From: Yponomeuta sedellus
Taxonomy: Eukaryota; Arthropoda; Insecta; Lepidoptera; Yponomeutidae
DNA length: 64,000 nucleotides
NCBI GenBank assembly: GCA_934045075.1
Contig: OW203724.1
Location: 18,591,143 to 18,655,142, forward strand
Reading direction: 5' to 3'
The notes beneath the pieces were generated by a model. The model worked only from the letters and a program-made list of their open reading frames with translations. It was not told where the DNA came from and searched no databases. The translations under genes were made by a program, and so were the position numbers. Of the stretch, positions 51,701-57,900 are shown in pieces (position 1 is the stretch's first letter; each line of letters begins with the position of its first letter).

Positions 51701-51772
51701 AATGCATATTTTGTTTTATTTCCAGTTTGTGGCGTGCTGACGTTTCTTCTGCCGACATTAAAGAAAAAATAA
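21670..51772 (+). CDS. SV2-like major facilitator superfamily transporter, complete ten-exon gene (500 aa)
   Basis: Exons: 21670-21754, 28884-29045, 31018-31180, 33892-34013, 35150-35388, 37402-37550, 40168-40276, 49783-50081, 51302-51429 and 51726-51772. Every intron is GT-AG and every phase is compatible. The sum is 1503 nt, giving 500 residues plus TAA. The protein has the layout of 12-helix secondary transporters. There is a short polar N-terminus, a first helix at about 38-60, the MFS motif A GYAADVRGRK at 92-101 between helices 2 and 3, a GEVLPRRYR segment after helix 4, and PESPKY at 222-227 ahead of the central cytosolic loop. The C-terminal half includes DIFPTHLR and a GR.GSVFATN stretch. 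This pattern fits the insect synaptic vesicle glycoprotein 2-like branch of the organic-ion/sugar transporter families. The substrate is unknown, and SV2 is an analogy of family, not of role. An AATAAA lies at 51854-51859. Introns total about 28.6 kb and are mostly mobile DNA. No exon is broken, so the gene looks functional. Confidence 0.9.
22268..24090 (-). repeat. Tandem array of about 14 SINE-derived units (about 123 bp), intron 1
   Basis: Each unit contains, on the minus strand, an anticodon-arm-like GGACTCTTAAGCGAGAGA and a B-box-like GGTTCAATTCC, then a tail with TTGTGTGTATCTGTGAAGTT. The last unit (about 24000-24090) is different. It still carries the whole tRNA-like head with A box TAGCTCAGTGGG, so the array seems to have grown from the 3' half of one SINE. 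Longer periods are visible: blocks starting at about 22512, 23129 and 23623 are near-identical, so there is higher-order repetition of four or five monomers. Open frames of 81 codons recur in the array only because the unit repeats; I do not call them genes. Confidence 0.88.
24100..24965. repeat. Tandem array of eight 108-bp units, intron 1
   Basis: Eight units share GGTAAAGAGGCTCAGACGCT, TTTGGGACAGTGTTTAGTTT and GATGGTGTAGCCGTGCCCAG, spaced 108 bp apart with one interval of 110. Units differ by a few substitutions. There is no coding sign. The array begins immediately after the SINE-derived 123-bp array, but the monomers are unrelated by eye. Confidence 0.9.
24966..26153. other. Intron 1 sequence: microsatellite and LINE tail remnants
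   Basis: It contains a CA-rich microsatellite (about 25080-25165) and tail remnants of the TCTGGAAGAGAT family in both orientations (about 25430-25545). A reverse tRNA-like SINE head at about 25710-25800 is recognisable by GGGAATCGAAGCC and the TAGACCAACGAGG end. No exon was seen. Confidence 0.5.
26156..26478 (+). mobile_element. 5S-like SINE in intron 1
   Basis: A plus-strand copy starts at AGAAGCGCTCGTAGCC and ends at GAGTTGATAT. It retains GTTAAG..AACAACAGG, a GGTGACCATC segment in place of the 5S-like box, and the 3' module TGGAGTATGGCCTAACC. It is somewhat diverged, with no convincing target repeat. Confidence 0.8.
26537..26922. repeat. Nested palindromic elements
   Basis: The outer inverted repeat (CCTAGATCATT ... 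GCATTGTAGTACAATGAC at the left, its imperfect complement near 26880-26922) encloses an inner MITE (26627-26802). The inner MITE has ends CAATGGTATAAAAAAACGTCA and a central TAATGCACTAACAG/CTGTTAGTGCATT pair. No ORF is credible. Confidence 0.75.
26985..27065 (+). repeat. LINE 3' coding-end fragment (RTE-like)
   Basis: A short frame reads WKTMLEAYVLQAASNG then stop, followed by GATGATGATA. This resembles the C-terminus and tail of RTE-type non-LTR elements. A second, similar end lies at about 29530-29610. Confidence 0.45.
27096..27156. repeat. Short palindrome
   Basis: CACATGTGTGGCACGGACAT and its near-perfect complement are separated by about 18 bases. Probably a MITE or its remnant. Confidence 0.6.
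27405..27965. repeat. tRNA-like element cluster, intron 1
   Basis: One diverged plus-strand core (27410-27486, with extra bases in the D arm) is joined tail-to-tail to two minus-strand cores (27546-27617, and 27854-27920 truncated). These are bounded on the right by the AT-rich terminal module in plus orientation. The arrangement is more scrambled than at the other loci. The anticodon-loop variant is GGA-type, unlike the big array. Confidence 0.82.
28499..28855 (-). mobile_element. 5S-like SINE just upstream of transporter exon 2
   Basis: A full minus-strand copy between AATAATAATAAT repeats (28487-28498 and 28856-28867). The repeat is microsatellite-like, so it is weaker evidence for a target duplication. 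Its right border is 16 bases from exon 2. Confidence 0.85.
28884..29045 (+). CDS. Transporter exon 2 (helix 1 and start of helix 2)
   Basis: It begins after ACTTCCAG and encodes the first membrane helix (FAWFLIASIIEAIGYSYILP) and the CDLNMSDSQRGLIGS loop, characteristic of SV2-like transporters. The donor is GTAAGG, phase 1. A 5S-like SINE with its target repeat ends only 16 bases upstream. Confidence 0.92.
29100..31017. other. Intron 2 content: LINE tails and SINE relics
   Basis: It contains reverse and forward RTE-like LINE ends (about 29150-29390, 29440-29610), a LINE tail ending in (TTGAA)n at about 29930-29966, a Helitron-like motif at about 30245-30290 (CTAGCTGTGTCCCGCGG), and a minus-strand tRNA-derived SINE at about 30350-30500 (GGTTTCCTCACGAT, GGATTCGAACCCA). 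No exon was seen. Confidence 0.5.
31018..31180 (+). CDS. Transporter exon 3 (motif A, helices 2-4)
   Basis: It encodes the end of helix 2, the MFS motif A GYAADVRGRK, and helix 3 (LILSALVGSVFSISAAF). The donor is GTAAGG, phase 2. It is GC-richer than the flanking introns. Confidence 0.92.
31217..31510 (+). mobile_element. 5S-like SINE, intron 3
   Basis: A plus-strand copy with CTCGTGGCCTA at the 5' side, GGTTAAGCAACAACAG, the 3' module GGAGTATGGCCTAACCTTCC and the terminal AGGGTTGATA. Part of the middle is deleted relative to the 58.7-kb copy. Confidence 0.82.
31955..32108. mobile_element. MITE with about 30-bp inverted ends
   Basis: TGTTCGTCACGGGCGCAAAA at the left is matched by the complement of TTTGCGCCCTTGGCGAACA at the right, with an inner GAAGCCTGA/TCAGGCTTC pair. 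No ORF. Confidence 0.7.
32196..33575. mobile_element. Decayed Mutator-like DNA transposon with long inverted repeats
   Basis: The ends GCGACAGACTGACC...ATTATTCTGTCACATC (left) and the complementary sequence (right, about 33516-33575) form imperfect inverted repeats. Further GTCACACTxxTGTGA motifs lie internally on both sides. The interior holds one plus-strand coding remnant at 32526-32951. The element sits wholly in transporter intron 3. Confidence 0.65.
32526..32951 (+). pseudogene. Transposase C-terminal remnant (MULE-type)
   Basis: The frame of about 141 codons contains FFNYMERTWL, then an NNVCENWNSQINKKVNKKH stretch and IAKLLTALKED. This order (F..Y...TWL, then a WN.xIxxx..H.....KLL..L..D block) recalls the C-terminal region of MULE-type transposases of insect genomes. 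The catalytic core is missing, so I call it a remnant. Assignment is by motif memory only. Confidence 0.5.
33892..34013 (+). CDS. Transporter exon 4 (helix 4-5 region)
   Basis: It follows TTTTCAG and encodes ACPSAIPYAFIGEVLPRR and the RYRDIALSL stretch, matching the conserved SA..YA.IGEx segment after helix 4. The donor is GTGAGT, phase 1. Confidence 0.92.
34060..34285 (+). repeat. Helitron-like 3' end remnant, intron 4
   Basis: GAACCGATTTCGCTAATTCT followed by GAAGTACGAGAAAGGTTCTT and the end ACTTCGCTGGTTCAGCTAGTT resembles lepidopteran non-autonomous Helitron ends (CTAGT-type terminus). A second copy is at about 53960-54135. A 69-bp direct duplication follows at about 34456-34598. Confidence 0.5.
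34985..35100 (+). repeat. RTE-like LINE 3' end, intron 4
   Basis: GATGCGGCAAGCTGAAGACAG, CATTAGGGGAGGGTTATGTC and a GAAGAAGAAGAG tail are the signature of RTE-type 3' ends seen several times in this window (also about 37910-37990). It ends about 50 bases before exon 5. Confidence 0.6.
35150..35388 (+). CDS. Transporter exon 5 (helices 5-6, PESPKY)
   Basis: It encodes LAWAILPLDLN, the RSWRLLTIVFSSFMPIAGF helix, the CPESPKYLVAQGR signature at the membrane exit of helix 6, and the first part of the central loop. The acceptor is CTTCTAG; the donor is GTGAGT, phase 0. Confidence 0.92.
35660..35930 (+). repeat. LINE 3' UTR-type repeat, intron 5
   Basis: GTTGTCTGGAAGAGATCGCT, TAGCAATAAGACCGCC and the ending TTGTGCAATAAAGTGTTC are the tail of a family also found at about 38315-38440 and 43520-43770. 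Confidence 0.65.
36030..36200 (+). repeat. tRNA-derived SINE, intron 5
   Basis: A plus-strand element with B box TGGTTCGAATTCC, then GGCATGTACCAATGACTTTG and GTGAAGTTATAGTACTCGC. It belongs to the same family as the minus-strand copies near 18.6 and 30.4 kb. The head is diverged. Confidence 0.65.
36654..36728 (+). repeat. tRNA-Val-like SINE head, intron 5
   Basis: About 73 bases show a D-arm GGCGCAACGGTAGCGC, a CTAACAT anticodon loop (AAC at the anticodon position, U at position 33) and a B box GGTTCGAACCC. The acceptor ends pair poorly and a SINE body (ATGTCTGTGATGTCG) follows, so I take it as a SINE promoter rather than a working tRNA gene. Confidence 0.5.
36818..37083 (-). mobile_element. 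5S-like SINE, 5'-truncated, intron 5
   Basis: A minus-strand copy from the 3' end (TATCAACCCTTGTATG...) to the GCCACTAGCGGTAG position. It stops before the 5S-like segment. Confidence 0.8.
37156..37383. mobile_element. MITE next to transporter exon 6
   Basis: A terminal inverted repeat of about 60 bp (AATAGCATTAAAATGTGAAA at the left, its complement at the right end) flanks a short AC-rich core. There is no ORF. The right end is 18 bases from the first base of exon 6. Confidence 0.85.
37402..37550 (+). CDS. Transporter exon 6 (central loop to helix 7)
   Basis: It encodes the second half of the cytosolic loop (IPDKDPTKPSSF), QTLPVLRPPYLKW and the start of helix 7 (LLLNGTLLFGIFST). The QTLP.(L/F)RPPYLKW segment is a strong family match. 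The donor is GTAAGT, phase 2. Confidence 0.92.
37590..37690 (-). repeat. Partial tRNA-like element, intron 6
   Basis: AAATTTAAAAACCTATTTAG, the reverse B box GGATTCGAACC and a partly duplicated GGATATCC anticodon-arm segment lie about 40 bases after exon 6. The core is broken. Confidence 0.7.
38958..39190. repeat. Inverted pair of tRNA-like units, intron 6
   Basis: A truncated minus-strand unit (39032 to about 39050) is fused at the B box to a plus-strand unit with a complete core (39074-39145; loop ACGGATA). AT-rich terminal modules lie on both outer sides. A lone terminal module follows at about 39790-39822. I saw no clear target repeat. Confidence 0.82.
40168..40276 (+). CDS. Transporter exon 7 (helix 7 end and extracellular loop)
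   Basis: It encodes TLNGLTMWVPDVLNRV and a short loop with DDAMTACAIIRNGLNE. The MWVPD motif matches the LWFP/MWVP position of SV2-like proteins. The acceptor is GTTTCAG; the donor is GTACGA, phase 0. The following intron is the largest (about 9.5 kb). Confidence 0.9.
40703..41050 (+). mobile_element. 5S-like SINE, intron 7
   Basis: A plus-strand copy with the GTTAAGCAACAACAGGCGCG and CTGGATGGGCGACCGTC segments, ending AGGGTTGATATTG. It is bounded by the 13-bp direct repeat TATTGTTTATTTT (40690-40702 and 41051-41063). Confidence 0.9.
41124..41824. repeat. Inverted tRNA-like element, intron 7
   Basis: One minus-strand core (41200-41271) is followed, after a short second terminal module, by two plus-strand cores (41412-41483 and 41720-41791). 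All have GGA-type loops. The whole is bounded by the 10-bp direct repeat GTTTTAAGTT (41114-41123 and 41825-41834). The two plus cores are 308 bases apart, the same period as in the 4-6 kb array. Confidence 0.9.
41841..45300. other. Intron 7 sequence without exons
   Basis: AT-rich sequence with a Helitron-like remnant at about 42850-42885 (ACCCGCTGCTTCGCGGGCG) and a LINE 3' tail at about 43520-43770. A 36-base inverted match lies between about 42217-42252 and 44483-44518. Short frames have no recognisable domain. Confidence 0.45.
45316..45579 (-). pseudogene. THAP-type zinc finger relic
   Basis: On the minus strand the frame reads RKSWLKLAKRDPDSLS and then RVYLWEDHFD. This matches the second half of a THAP domain in an insect THAP family (W..LAKRDP.SLS ... 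Y.CEDHFD). The conserved Cys before EDHF is Trp, so zinc binding would be lost. The N-terminal CxxxxC half is not recognisable. It lies inside transporter intron 7 in antisense orientation. Most likely a decayed transposon or retrocopy piece. Confidence 0.6.
45822..46335 (-). pseudogene. DDE transposase C-terminal relic, frameshifted
   Basis: Minus strand. The first frame (46335-46066) contains KAELLNLVKANKP, YVIDEIALEHGHEVIRLPPY and IELIWAQTKG. The second (to 45822) continues in another frame with GHAARNH and EDWRKVVEKTKKII, then an acidic tail. Together they match the C-terminal part of insect DDE_3/IS630-Tc1-like transposases, whose LPPYHC..N.IEL.W motif carries the last catalytic region. 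A single frameshift near 46080 and the lack of the N-terminal half make it a pseudogene. Confidence 0.75.
46400..48700. other. Intron 7, no recognisable feature
   Basis: AT-rich sequence of about 2.3 kb. I found no exon with splice borders and coding character, no repeat shared with the rest of the window and no microsatellite. Confidence 0.5.
48714..48955 (+). pseudogene. LINE reverse-transcriptase 3'-end fragment
   Basis: The short frame ILTVAGQYIYENIMFATKNI ... IRFYNKIPQDY resembles the region near the C-terminus of Jockey/CR1-like ORF2 proteins (ILTV...YI.E...F.K.NI ... YNKLP). The tail at about 49215-49240 (AATAAAAATGATTGAATTGAA) is a typical end for such elements. Heavily 5'-truncated. 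Confidence 0.5.
49555..49605. repeat. CA microsatellite
   Basis: A run of CA dinucleotides with minor interruptions, about 180 bases before transporter exon 8. Confidence 0.85.
49783..50081 (+). CDS. Transporter exon 8 (helices 8-11)
   Basis: The longest coding exon. It begins with a Cys-containing loop (SSGEETVCQDTIETS), followed by hydrophobic helices (YVINSVANTTCAVLTLLIS; LLHLLFFVLGTCSILINF; ILFAVLLLAMQITATGIGP) and the DIFPTHLR signature before helix 11. The donor is GTAAGA, phase 2. Confidence 0.92.
51055..51125 (+). repeat. tRNA-like SINE head, intron 8
   Basis: CGGTGGCGTAGCGGTTTGTC (A-box-like) and TCGGGTTCCATCTG (degenerate B box), followed by GGGTCAGACTAGG. Probably the promoter head of another SINE family. 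Confidence 0.5.
51302..51429 (+). CDS. Transporter exon 9 (helix 11 and part of 12)
   Basis: It encodes RGMAVSLSLMIGRTGSVFAT and the loop/helix leading to FYMFGGLLL. The MAVSLSLM.GR.G.VF.TN stretch is strongly conserved in the family. The donor is GTGAGT, phase 1. Confidence 0.92.
51726..51772 (+). CDS. Transporter exon 10 (end of helix 12, stop)
   Basis: Fifteen residues finish helix 12 (FCGVLTFLLPTLKKK) and TAA closes the frame at 51770-51772. The acceptor is ATTTCCAG. A lysine tail is normal for the cytosolic C-terminus. The polyadenylation hexamer lies 82 bases downstream. Confidence 0.9.
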
Positions 51773-51853
51773 AAAAAACCTGTAACTACTTAATTAATAC
51801 TTAATATTAATATGTAAGTACCACTGGCAACAATATGACCCGAAAAAAATTAT

Positions 51854-51859
51854 AATAAA
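51854..51859 (+). promoter_or_regulatory. Candidate polyadenylation signal of the transporter gene
   Basis: AATAAA lies 82 bases after the transporter stop codon, followed by a T-rich stretch. This is typical spacing for an insect 3' UTR. Confidence 0.6.
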
Positions 51860-52321
51860 TTCTTTTTTTGTTCTACAAAGAAATTAATTATCTCATTTCA
51901 CAACCCACTTGTCAGTCTAAAGGTTCTTTCTTTCTTTCTTTGTGGAGACCTAAGTCGATCTTAATGAAAATCGGCGAAGTACGTGTCGGCACACGCGCAA
52001 TAAATTGCGCTCCAAGGACCAAAAAACTATTTTGTAGTATTTTTCTGGCCCTTTTGTCATTAAAAAATGTATTTTCCAAAAACCAGATATTAATTAATTA
52101 CAGGTTTTGTGACAAGAGCACACAAAAAATCCTTCTTTATCATCGGCGAAATGCGTGGGCTGAGCCACAGCTACATAACTAAACAGAACAATTCATAATT
52201 ATCTATTAAGACAACATAAAGATTTACTATTTAATTGGAAAATACCGTTGCTAAAAATGCTGTGGCTTTACTTCTACGCAAAACCCCTTTTTTACTTTTG
52301 GTTTTTTTTTTCATTAAAAAT
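51860..52321. other. Downstream flank of the transporter gene
   Basis: AT-rich sequence with a TTTC microsatellite near 51925. No coding feature I can support. Confidence 0.5.
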
Positions 52322-52330
52322 TCTTATGAT

Positions 52331-53936
52331 TTTAAAAACCTATAATAATATCCACCCATGCCGGGATTCGAACCCGCGACCTCTGGCTATCCGTGCCAGC
52401 GCTCCTACCAACTGAGCTAATGTTGTAAGGGCTGCAAGTGATACAAATTACTTCAGCCAGATGTCACTGCCTGTACGTAATACAGAGAATGTTGTAAAGA
52501 GGTTCGAAATTTCACTGATGCCGGTGACTCGCCCATTAGCTCAGTTGGTAAGAGCGCTGGCACGGATAGCCAGAGGTCGCGGGTTCGAATCCCGGCATGG
52601 GTGGAATTTTTAGCCTCTAAATAGGTTTTTAAAAGGGTTCTTCCACGTAGTCAAACTATTTTGTCAAACTGATTTGACCACGTGGAAAATTCGTTCCTCG
52701 TAGTCAAATTAAAGTAATGATCCTTCCTGTATAAGATTTTAAATGCCAAAAAGTACAGTCAAACTATTTTGTCAAACTGATTTGACCACGTGGAATTATC
52801 TTTCCGCATAGTCAAATTAGTAAAATGCCCTTATTCCGTACCGACCAACTAAACGAATCAACTAGTTGTTCCGATCGAAACTCAATAGGTGGTTTTATTC
52901 CTGTCGGACTTCTCAAATCAACCATATTAAGCTTATATAAGAGTTCCCAACGGAAACACTATGAAGTTTTATCTTCACGGAACAACTCGTTAAAAAAACA
53001 ACAAAATAATAAACTTCATGCTTACGTATCTATTTAAATAAAAAAATATCAACTTAACTAAACTTAAATCTTTGTGGCGTACTAAATTCAGTACATAGGT
53101 ATTGGCGGGCATTCACTACAAGTAAAAAAAATCAAACATGTACCTACTTATTGGGTTGTTTTCTCGTGGTCCCATTATTTTGTCCCGTTAACGGGTCCAC
53201 GAGGCATGGTTATCCCTCGTGGTCCCGTTAGTAAAAATGATGACTCCTGTGTAAGAATTTTCACTTGTCTGTCGCGTTTCTCTCCTCATCCCGATACTCA
53301 CTTTCCTGAATATTATTTGTTTAATTGTTACTGTTTCATTTTAGAAATGAAGTACTGGGATTGCATGAAGTCATGGGTAGATATTGTATATTTGATTAGT
53401 CCGAGTCGAGTTTCGATGTTGGATAAAGTACTAGGCTCTCACGAAAATGTAGGAGTTAATTTTTATAAATAGTTTATCTATCCTAGAATTTAAAAGTAAT
53501 TTTCTTAATGATTCGCGATGCTCAGTTATACTCACGCATGCCCATCGTGGGGATTATGGGCATTACCCCATATAAAGAATAAGACTTTATAGTTGTTCCG
53601 TTGGGAACTCTTATATAAGCTTAATATGGTTGATTTGAGCTCCGATCGGAACAACTAGTTGATCAGTTTAGTTGGTCGGCACGGAATAAGGGCATTTTAC
53701 TAGTTTGACTACCTACGCGGAACATAATTCCACGTGGTCAAATCAGTTCGACAAAATAGTTTGACTGTACTTTTTGGCATTTAGAATCTTATACAGGAAG
53801 GCTCATTACTTTAATTTGACCACGAGGAACGAATTTTCCACGTGGTCAAATCAGTTTGACAAAATAGTTTGACTACGTGAAAGAACCCTTTTAAAATTGA
53901 CCTTAGAACGGGTTAGTGCATTAAAAATAATATAAG
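52331..53936. repeat. tRNA-like element interrupted by a DNA transposon
   Basis: The left part has a minus-strand core (52353-52422) and a plus-strand core (52531-52603). The latter is the best match to tRNA-Ile seen here (GCCCATTAGCTCAGTTGG, GAGGTCGCGGGTTCGAATCC). The element's AT-rich tail resumes only at about 53894-53930, after the nested element. The direct repeat TCTTATGAT at 52322-52330 and 53937-53945 brackets the whole, showing that the DNA transposon came second. Confidence 0.85.
52634..53893. mobile_element. DNA element with inverted repeats of about 300 bp
   Basis: The left end GGGTTCTTCCACGTAGTC and the following TCAAACTATTTTGTCAAACT recur inverted at the right end (AGTTTGACTACGTGAAAGAA). 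Homology extends over roughly 300 bases on each side, to the GATCGGAACAACTAGTTG region. It is flanked by TTTTAAAA on both sides, a candidate 8-bp palindromic target duplication within the host tRNA-like tail. Two short internal frames (52825-53037, 53206-53472) have no transposase motif I recognise, so it is probably non-autonomous. Confidence 0.82.
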
Positions 53937-53954
53937 TCTTATGATGATATTTGT

Positions 53955-54943
53955 GCGTCTATAACATAAAAATTAATCGCTGAATATGTTGGTAAGAGCA
54001 AATCTCGAGAGCAGCTGCACCGATTTCGCTGATACTTTTTTTAGAATATTTCTTGATGTACGAGGATGGTTCTTATGGAGAGATTTAGTAAAAAAAAAAT
54101 TAAGAATCGACTATTAGGCGGTACGAAGTTCGCTGCAGTGGCGAACTAACAGGGGGCGAAAGGGGCGTCCCGCCCCGGGCCTCCGGTCTTGGGGGGCCCC
54201 AAATGCATCCGCGTTCCTCTGATTAAATCCTAAACAAGATTTTTTTAAATGTACTTAGTACCTTCAGTCAGACCCGGGTTCACCAGTACCGGACTGCCAG
54301 TCACAACTGCCAACTCCGGCCAGTCACTGGTATCAAACCCAATAGTATCAATTTAAAAATCAATATTAACTTGGCCACAGGCCCAGGACTTTACGTTATT
54401 AAGGGCTTTTCAAAGCGTCATCGTCATTAGCAAAAATAGTACCGCAACTTACCGATAGATGGTGTTGACGTCACATAATAGGCCAAAATTGACATGACAT
54501 GAACTGTACTTTCTCTGTAGATTCTGTCACGTTGTTTGCCTGTTAGTTGCTTGAATCTTAGTAGGTGGTAATGAATTGCCAAGATGCCTAAATGTATGAT
54601 GGGTGACATTTGTTCTCCTTGGAGCGCCATCTATTTTTTTTTTTTAAATTAAACTACTGACAGCTGTCATTAAAAAGCCTTCATTATGAAAAGTAGGTAA
54701 TCGATAGCTTATATAAAAAAAAAGTGTTTTTATCGGTTTTATCAAAACAGATTTACGTCGCTAGAGACTCTTGGAAAACTTATCAGCATAGCATAACATA
54801 GCATTCCACTGTATCGAGTGAACCATCTAGACACCTCTTAAGTGTAAAAAAATGTATGCATTTGACAGCCGGAGTAGCTTAAAAAAAGTAAAAATCAACG
54901 TCACGCACACGCAATGACGCAACTCAGTGGAATTCAGTGGATA
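53955..54943. other. Intergenic: Helitron-like and hAT-like ends, then nothing recognised
   Basis: About 53960-54135 repeats the Helitron-like end of intron 4. Directly after it, CAGTGGCGAACTAACAGGGG (54134 on) looks like the start of a hAT-type inverted end, with no partner found. The rest is AT-rich with no exon. Confidence 0.45.
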
Positions 54944-54957
54944 CACGGATGTCAAAA

Positions 54958-57900
54958 TCCGTAAGTGGATATTTTTAGATAATGCCGCAGAACAATAACT
55001 ATTGTATTAGGAAGAAATGGATAACTATCTGTCAATAACATGCCATGCGCTTGATTCTCCAGAATCGTGTCGAGATATTCCCATCTTCAAACAAAAAGAA
55101 AACTTTAAAATATTAACTCAAAACATTAGAAGTTTAGGCCGAAACATAGATTCATTTACAGCTTTTTTACAGCGCTTGGAACTTTCATTTGATTTAATTG
55201 CACTCACAGAGTGCTGGCTCACTAGTACTCATATTCAAAAAATTCCCGGCTATAACTCATACTCCAGCTCAAAATTTGTTAACAAATCAGGTGGAGTAGT
55301 GGTATATGTAAAAGAATGTTGGAACGTTAATGTTTCTGAACCGCCCCTAGATGACGCCCAATGTCTTTTAATTAATTTTCCCAACAAAACTACTGTCCTC
55401 TCAATTTACAGATCCCCGTCATTTGAAAATACCACTCGATTCATGACATCACTAGACTCTATACTGACATCTCAAAGTGGAGTTCAGAATCTATTTATAA
55501 CAGGTGATCTAAACATAGATACCCTTAAAGACTCTACTCAGAGTTCAGAATACCTCTGCTTACTGGCCGAACACGGACTAGTGCCAGCAATTAACAAACC
55601 GACCCGTAAAAAAACATGTCTGGACCACATATTTGCCAAATCGAAACTCCATCTGGAGACTATAGTTTGTAACTCATCCATTACAGACCATGATATAGTT
55701 ATGTGCTCTATCGCGCATGGCTCTACACACAGGGCAGAAAAATCTAATATTAAGGTCGATTTCCCGGCAATTCTCAACGAGCTCCAGGCGACAGACTGGT
55801 CAGATGTTTATACTGATAATTCTGCAGAATCGGCAGCCTCTACCTTCTCTCAAAGAGTCAGCAACGCACTAGAAAATAACACAAAAATTACTAAAATTAG
55901 TCACTCGAAACGAATCCTAAAACCATGGATCACGCCGGGGCTTTTGAGATGCATGAAACACAGAGACCGACTGCACGCTAAGCTCCGGAAAAATCCCACT
56001 GATCAGTTTGATAGAATTATGTATACTCGCTACAGGAACTTCTGCAACAAGCTATTGAAAAAAACTAAAGCATCCTACTTTAACCAGCAATTCGCAATTA
56101 ATAAGCATAATTCTAAAGGATTATGGAAGACTATAAAGATATTATGCAATAAATCTGAAAATAGGACTTCCGCTATAGATTTACTAACAACCGATACTAC
56201 GGTAAAAATGTCACTGAATAAATGCAATTCTACCTTCGTATCAGTGGGCCCTAAGCTAGCTGAAAATACTCTTAAGAAACTAAAAACAACCCAGGAACAC
56301 TTAGCAAGTCAAATTAATATCTCGAACACACATCACTCTTTCTATATGGATCCAACTGATGAGATGGAAGTAGCTGCTCTCATAAACTCTTTAAATGACA
56401 ACAGTGCTCCTGGAATAGACGGCATAGGTAATCGACTGGTAAAGCACTGTATAAATACCATTATAAAGCCGCTCACCTACATATTTAATTTAAGCCTATC
56501 AACCGGAGTCTTTCCTAAGTGCTGGAAACTTGCCGCGGTAATCCCCATATATAAATCAGGATGCAAAAAAATCGTAACTAATTACCGCCCTATCTCCCTT
56601 TTAAATGTCTTTTCAAAAATATTAGAAAAAACTGTAAATAAGCGGTTAGTAAATTATTTAGAATCAAAATCGATACTCTCCCCTTACCAATATGGCTTCA
56701 GAAGTGGTAAGTCTACGGATGATGCAGTAGCAGCTCTTGTGGAAACGGTGTCGAATAATCTTGATCGGGGAAAACCATGTATAGGTATTTTCCTCGACTT
56801 GGCAAAAGCTTTCGATACCGTTTCAACAAGCTTACTCTTGGAAAAACTTGCTAGGTATGGTGTTAGAGGAATTGCAAATGACTGGTTCACTAGCTACCTA
56901 TCTGTAAGAAAATAGATACTAAGGGTCGGTGATTTTTACAGTGATCCTGCTGAAAATACGTACGGTATCCAACAAGGCAGCACGCTGGGCCCAACCCTGT
57001 TTATAGTTTATGTTAATGACGTCCTCAACTGTATCGATGATAACACAAACACAAAAATACTCTCCTATGCTGACGATACAGCTTTAGTTTTCAGCGACGT
57101 TTCTTGGAATACAGTACAATCCAGAGCCGAGACAGGCCTAGCTAAAATAAACTCCTGGCTCTCCCATAATCTTCTTACACTAAACCCTGTCAAAACAAAT
57201 TTCCTATGTTTCCATAAAACCAAAAAGACGGATTCGGTCACACCTCAGCAACTATTATTACACAACTGTCTCAAGAACTACACATCCAGACCCTCTAACT
57301 GCACATGTGCTGACTCCATAACTAGGGTTAGCTCAATAAAGTATTTGGGAGTACGCATTGACGAAAAGTTAAATTTCAATGACCATATTTCTGTAGTTTC
57401 AGCTCGTGCTAGGAAATTAATCTCTCTCATGAAAATGATGCGGGATGTAACGGACGTTACAATACGCAAACTAGTGTATACTAGTCTTTGCGAATCGGTT
57501 TTGTCATACTGCATATCTTCTTGGGGAGGCGCTGCAAAGACACACATTATTAAGCTAGAGAGGGCCCAGAGATCAATATTAAAAGTCCTATATAATAAAT
57601 CATATAGACATTCCACCCAACTACTCTATGCAGAGTGCAAAGTGCTGACAGTACGACAACTGTTTATACTCAGGTCGGTTCTGTCAGCACATCGTAGACT
57701 CCACACTTCGCCTGATTACGAGATAATTAGAAGTAAACGTGTCTGTCGTCTTCCCACTCCAGCTATGCATACCACATTTGGCCAACGTTTTGCCCCATTT
57801 CTTCAACCATTCCTATTTAATAAAATAACTCTTAATTGCGATATAATAGAGTCCACAGTAGCTTGTGCTAAACAAAAACTCAAACTGTATCTCAATAGCT

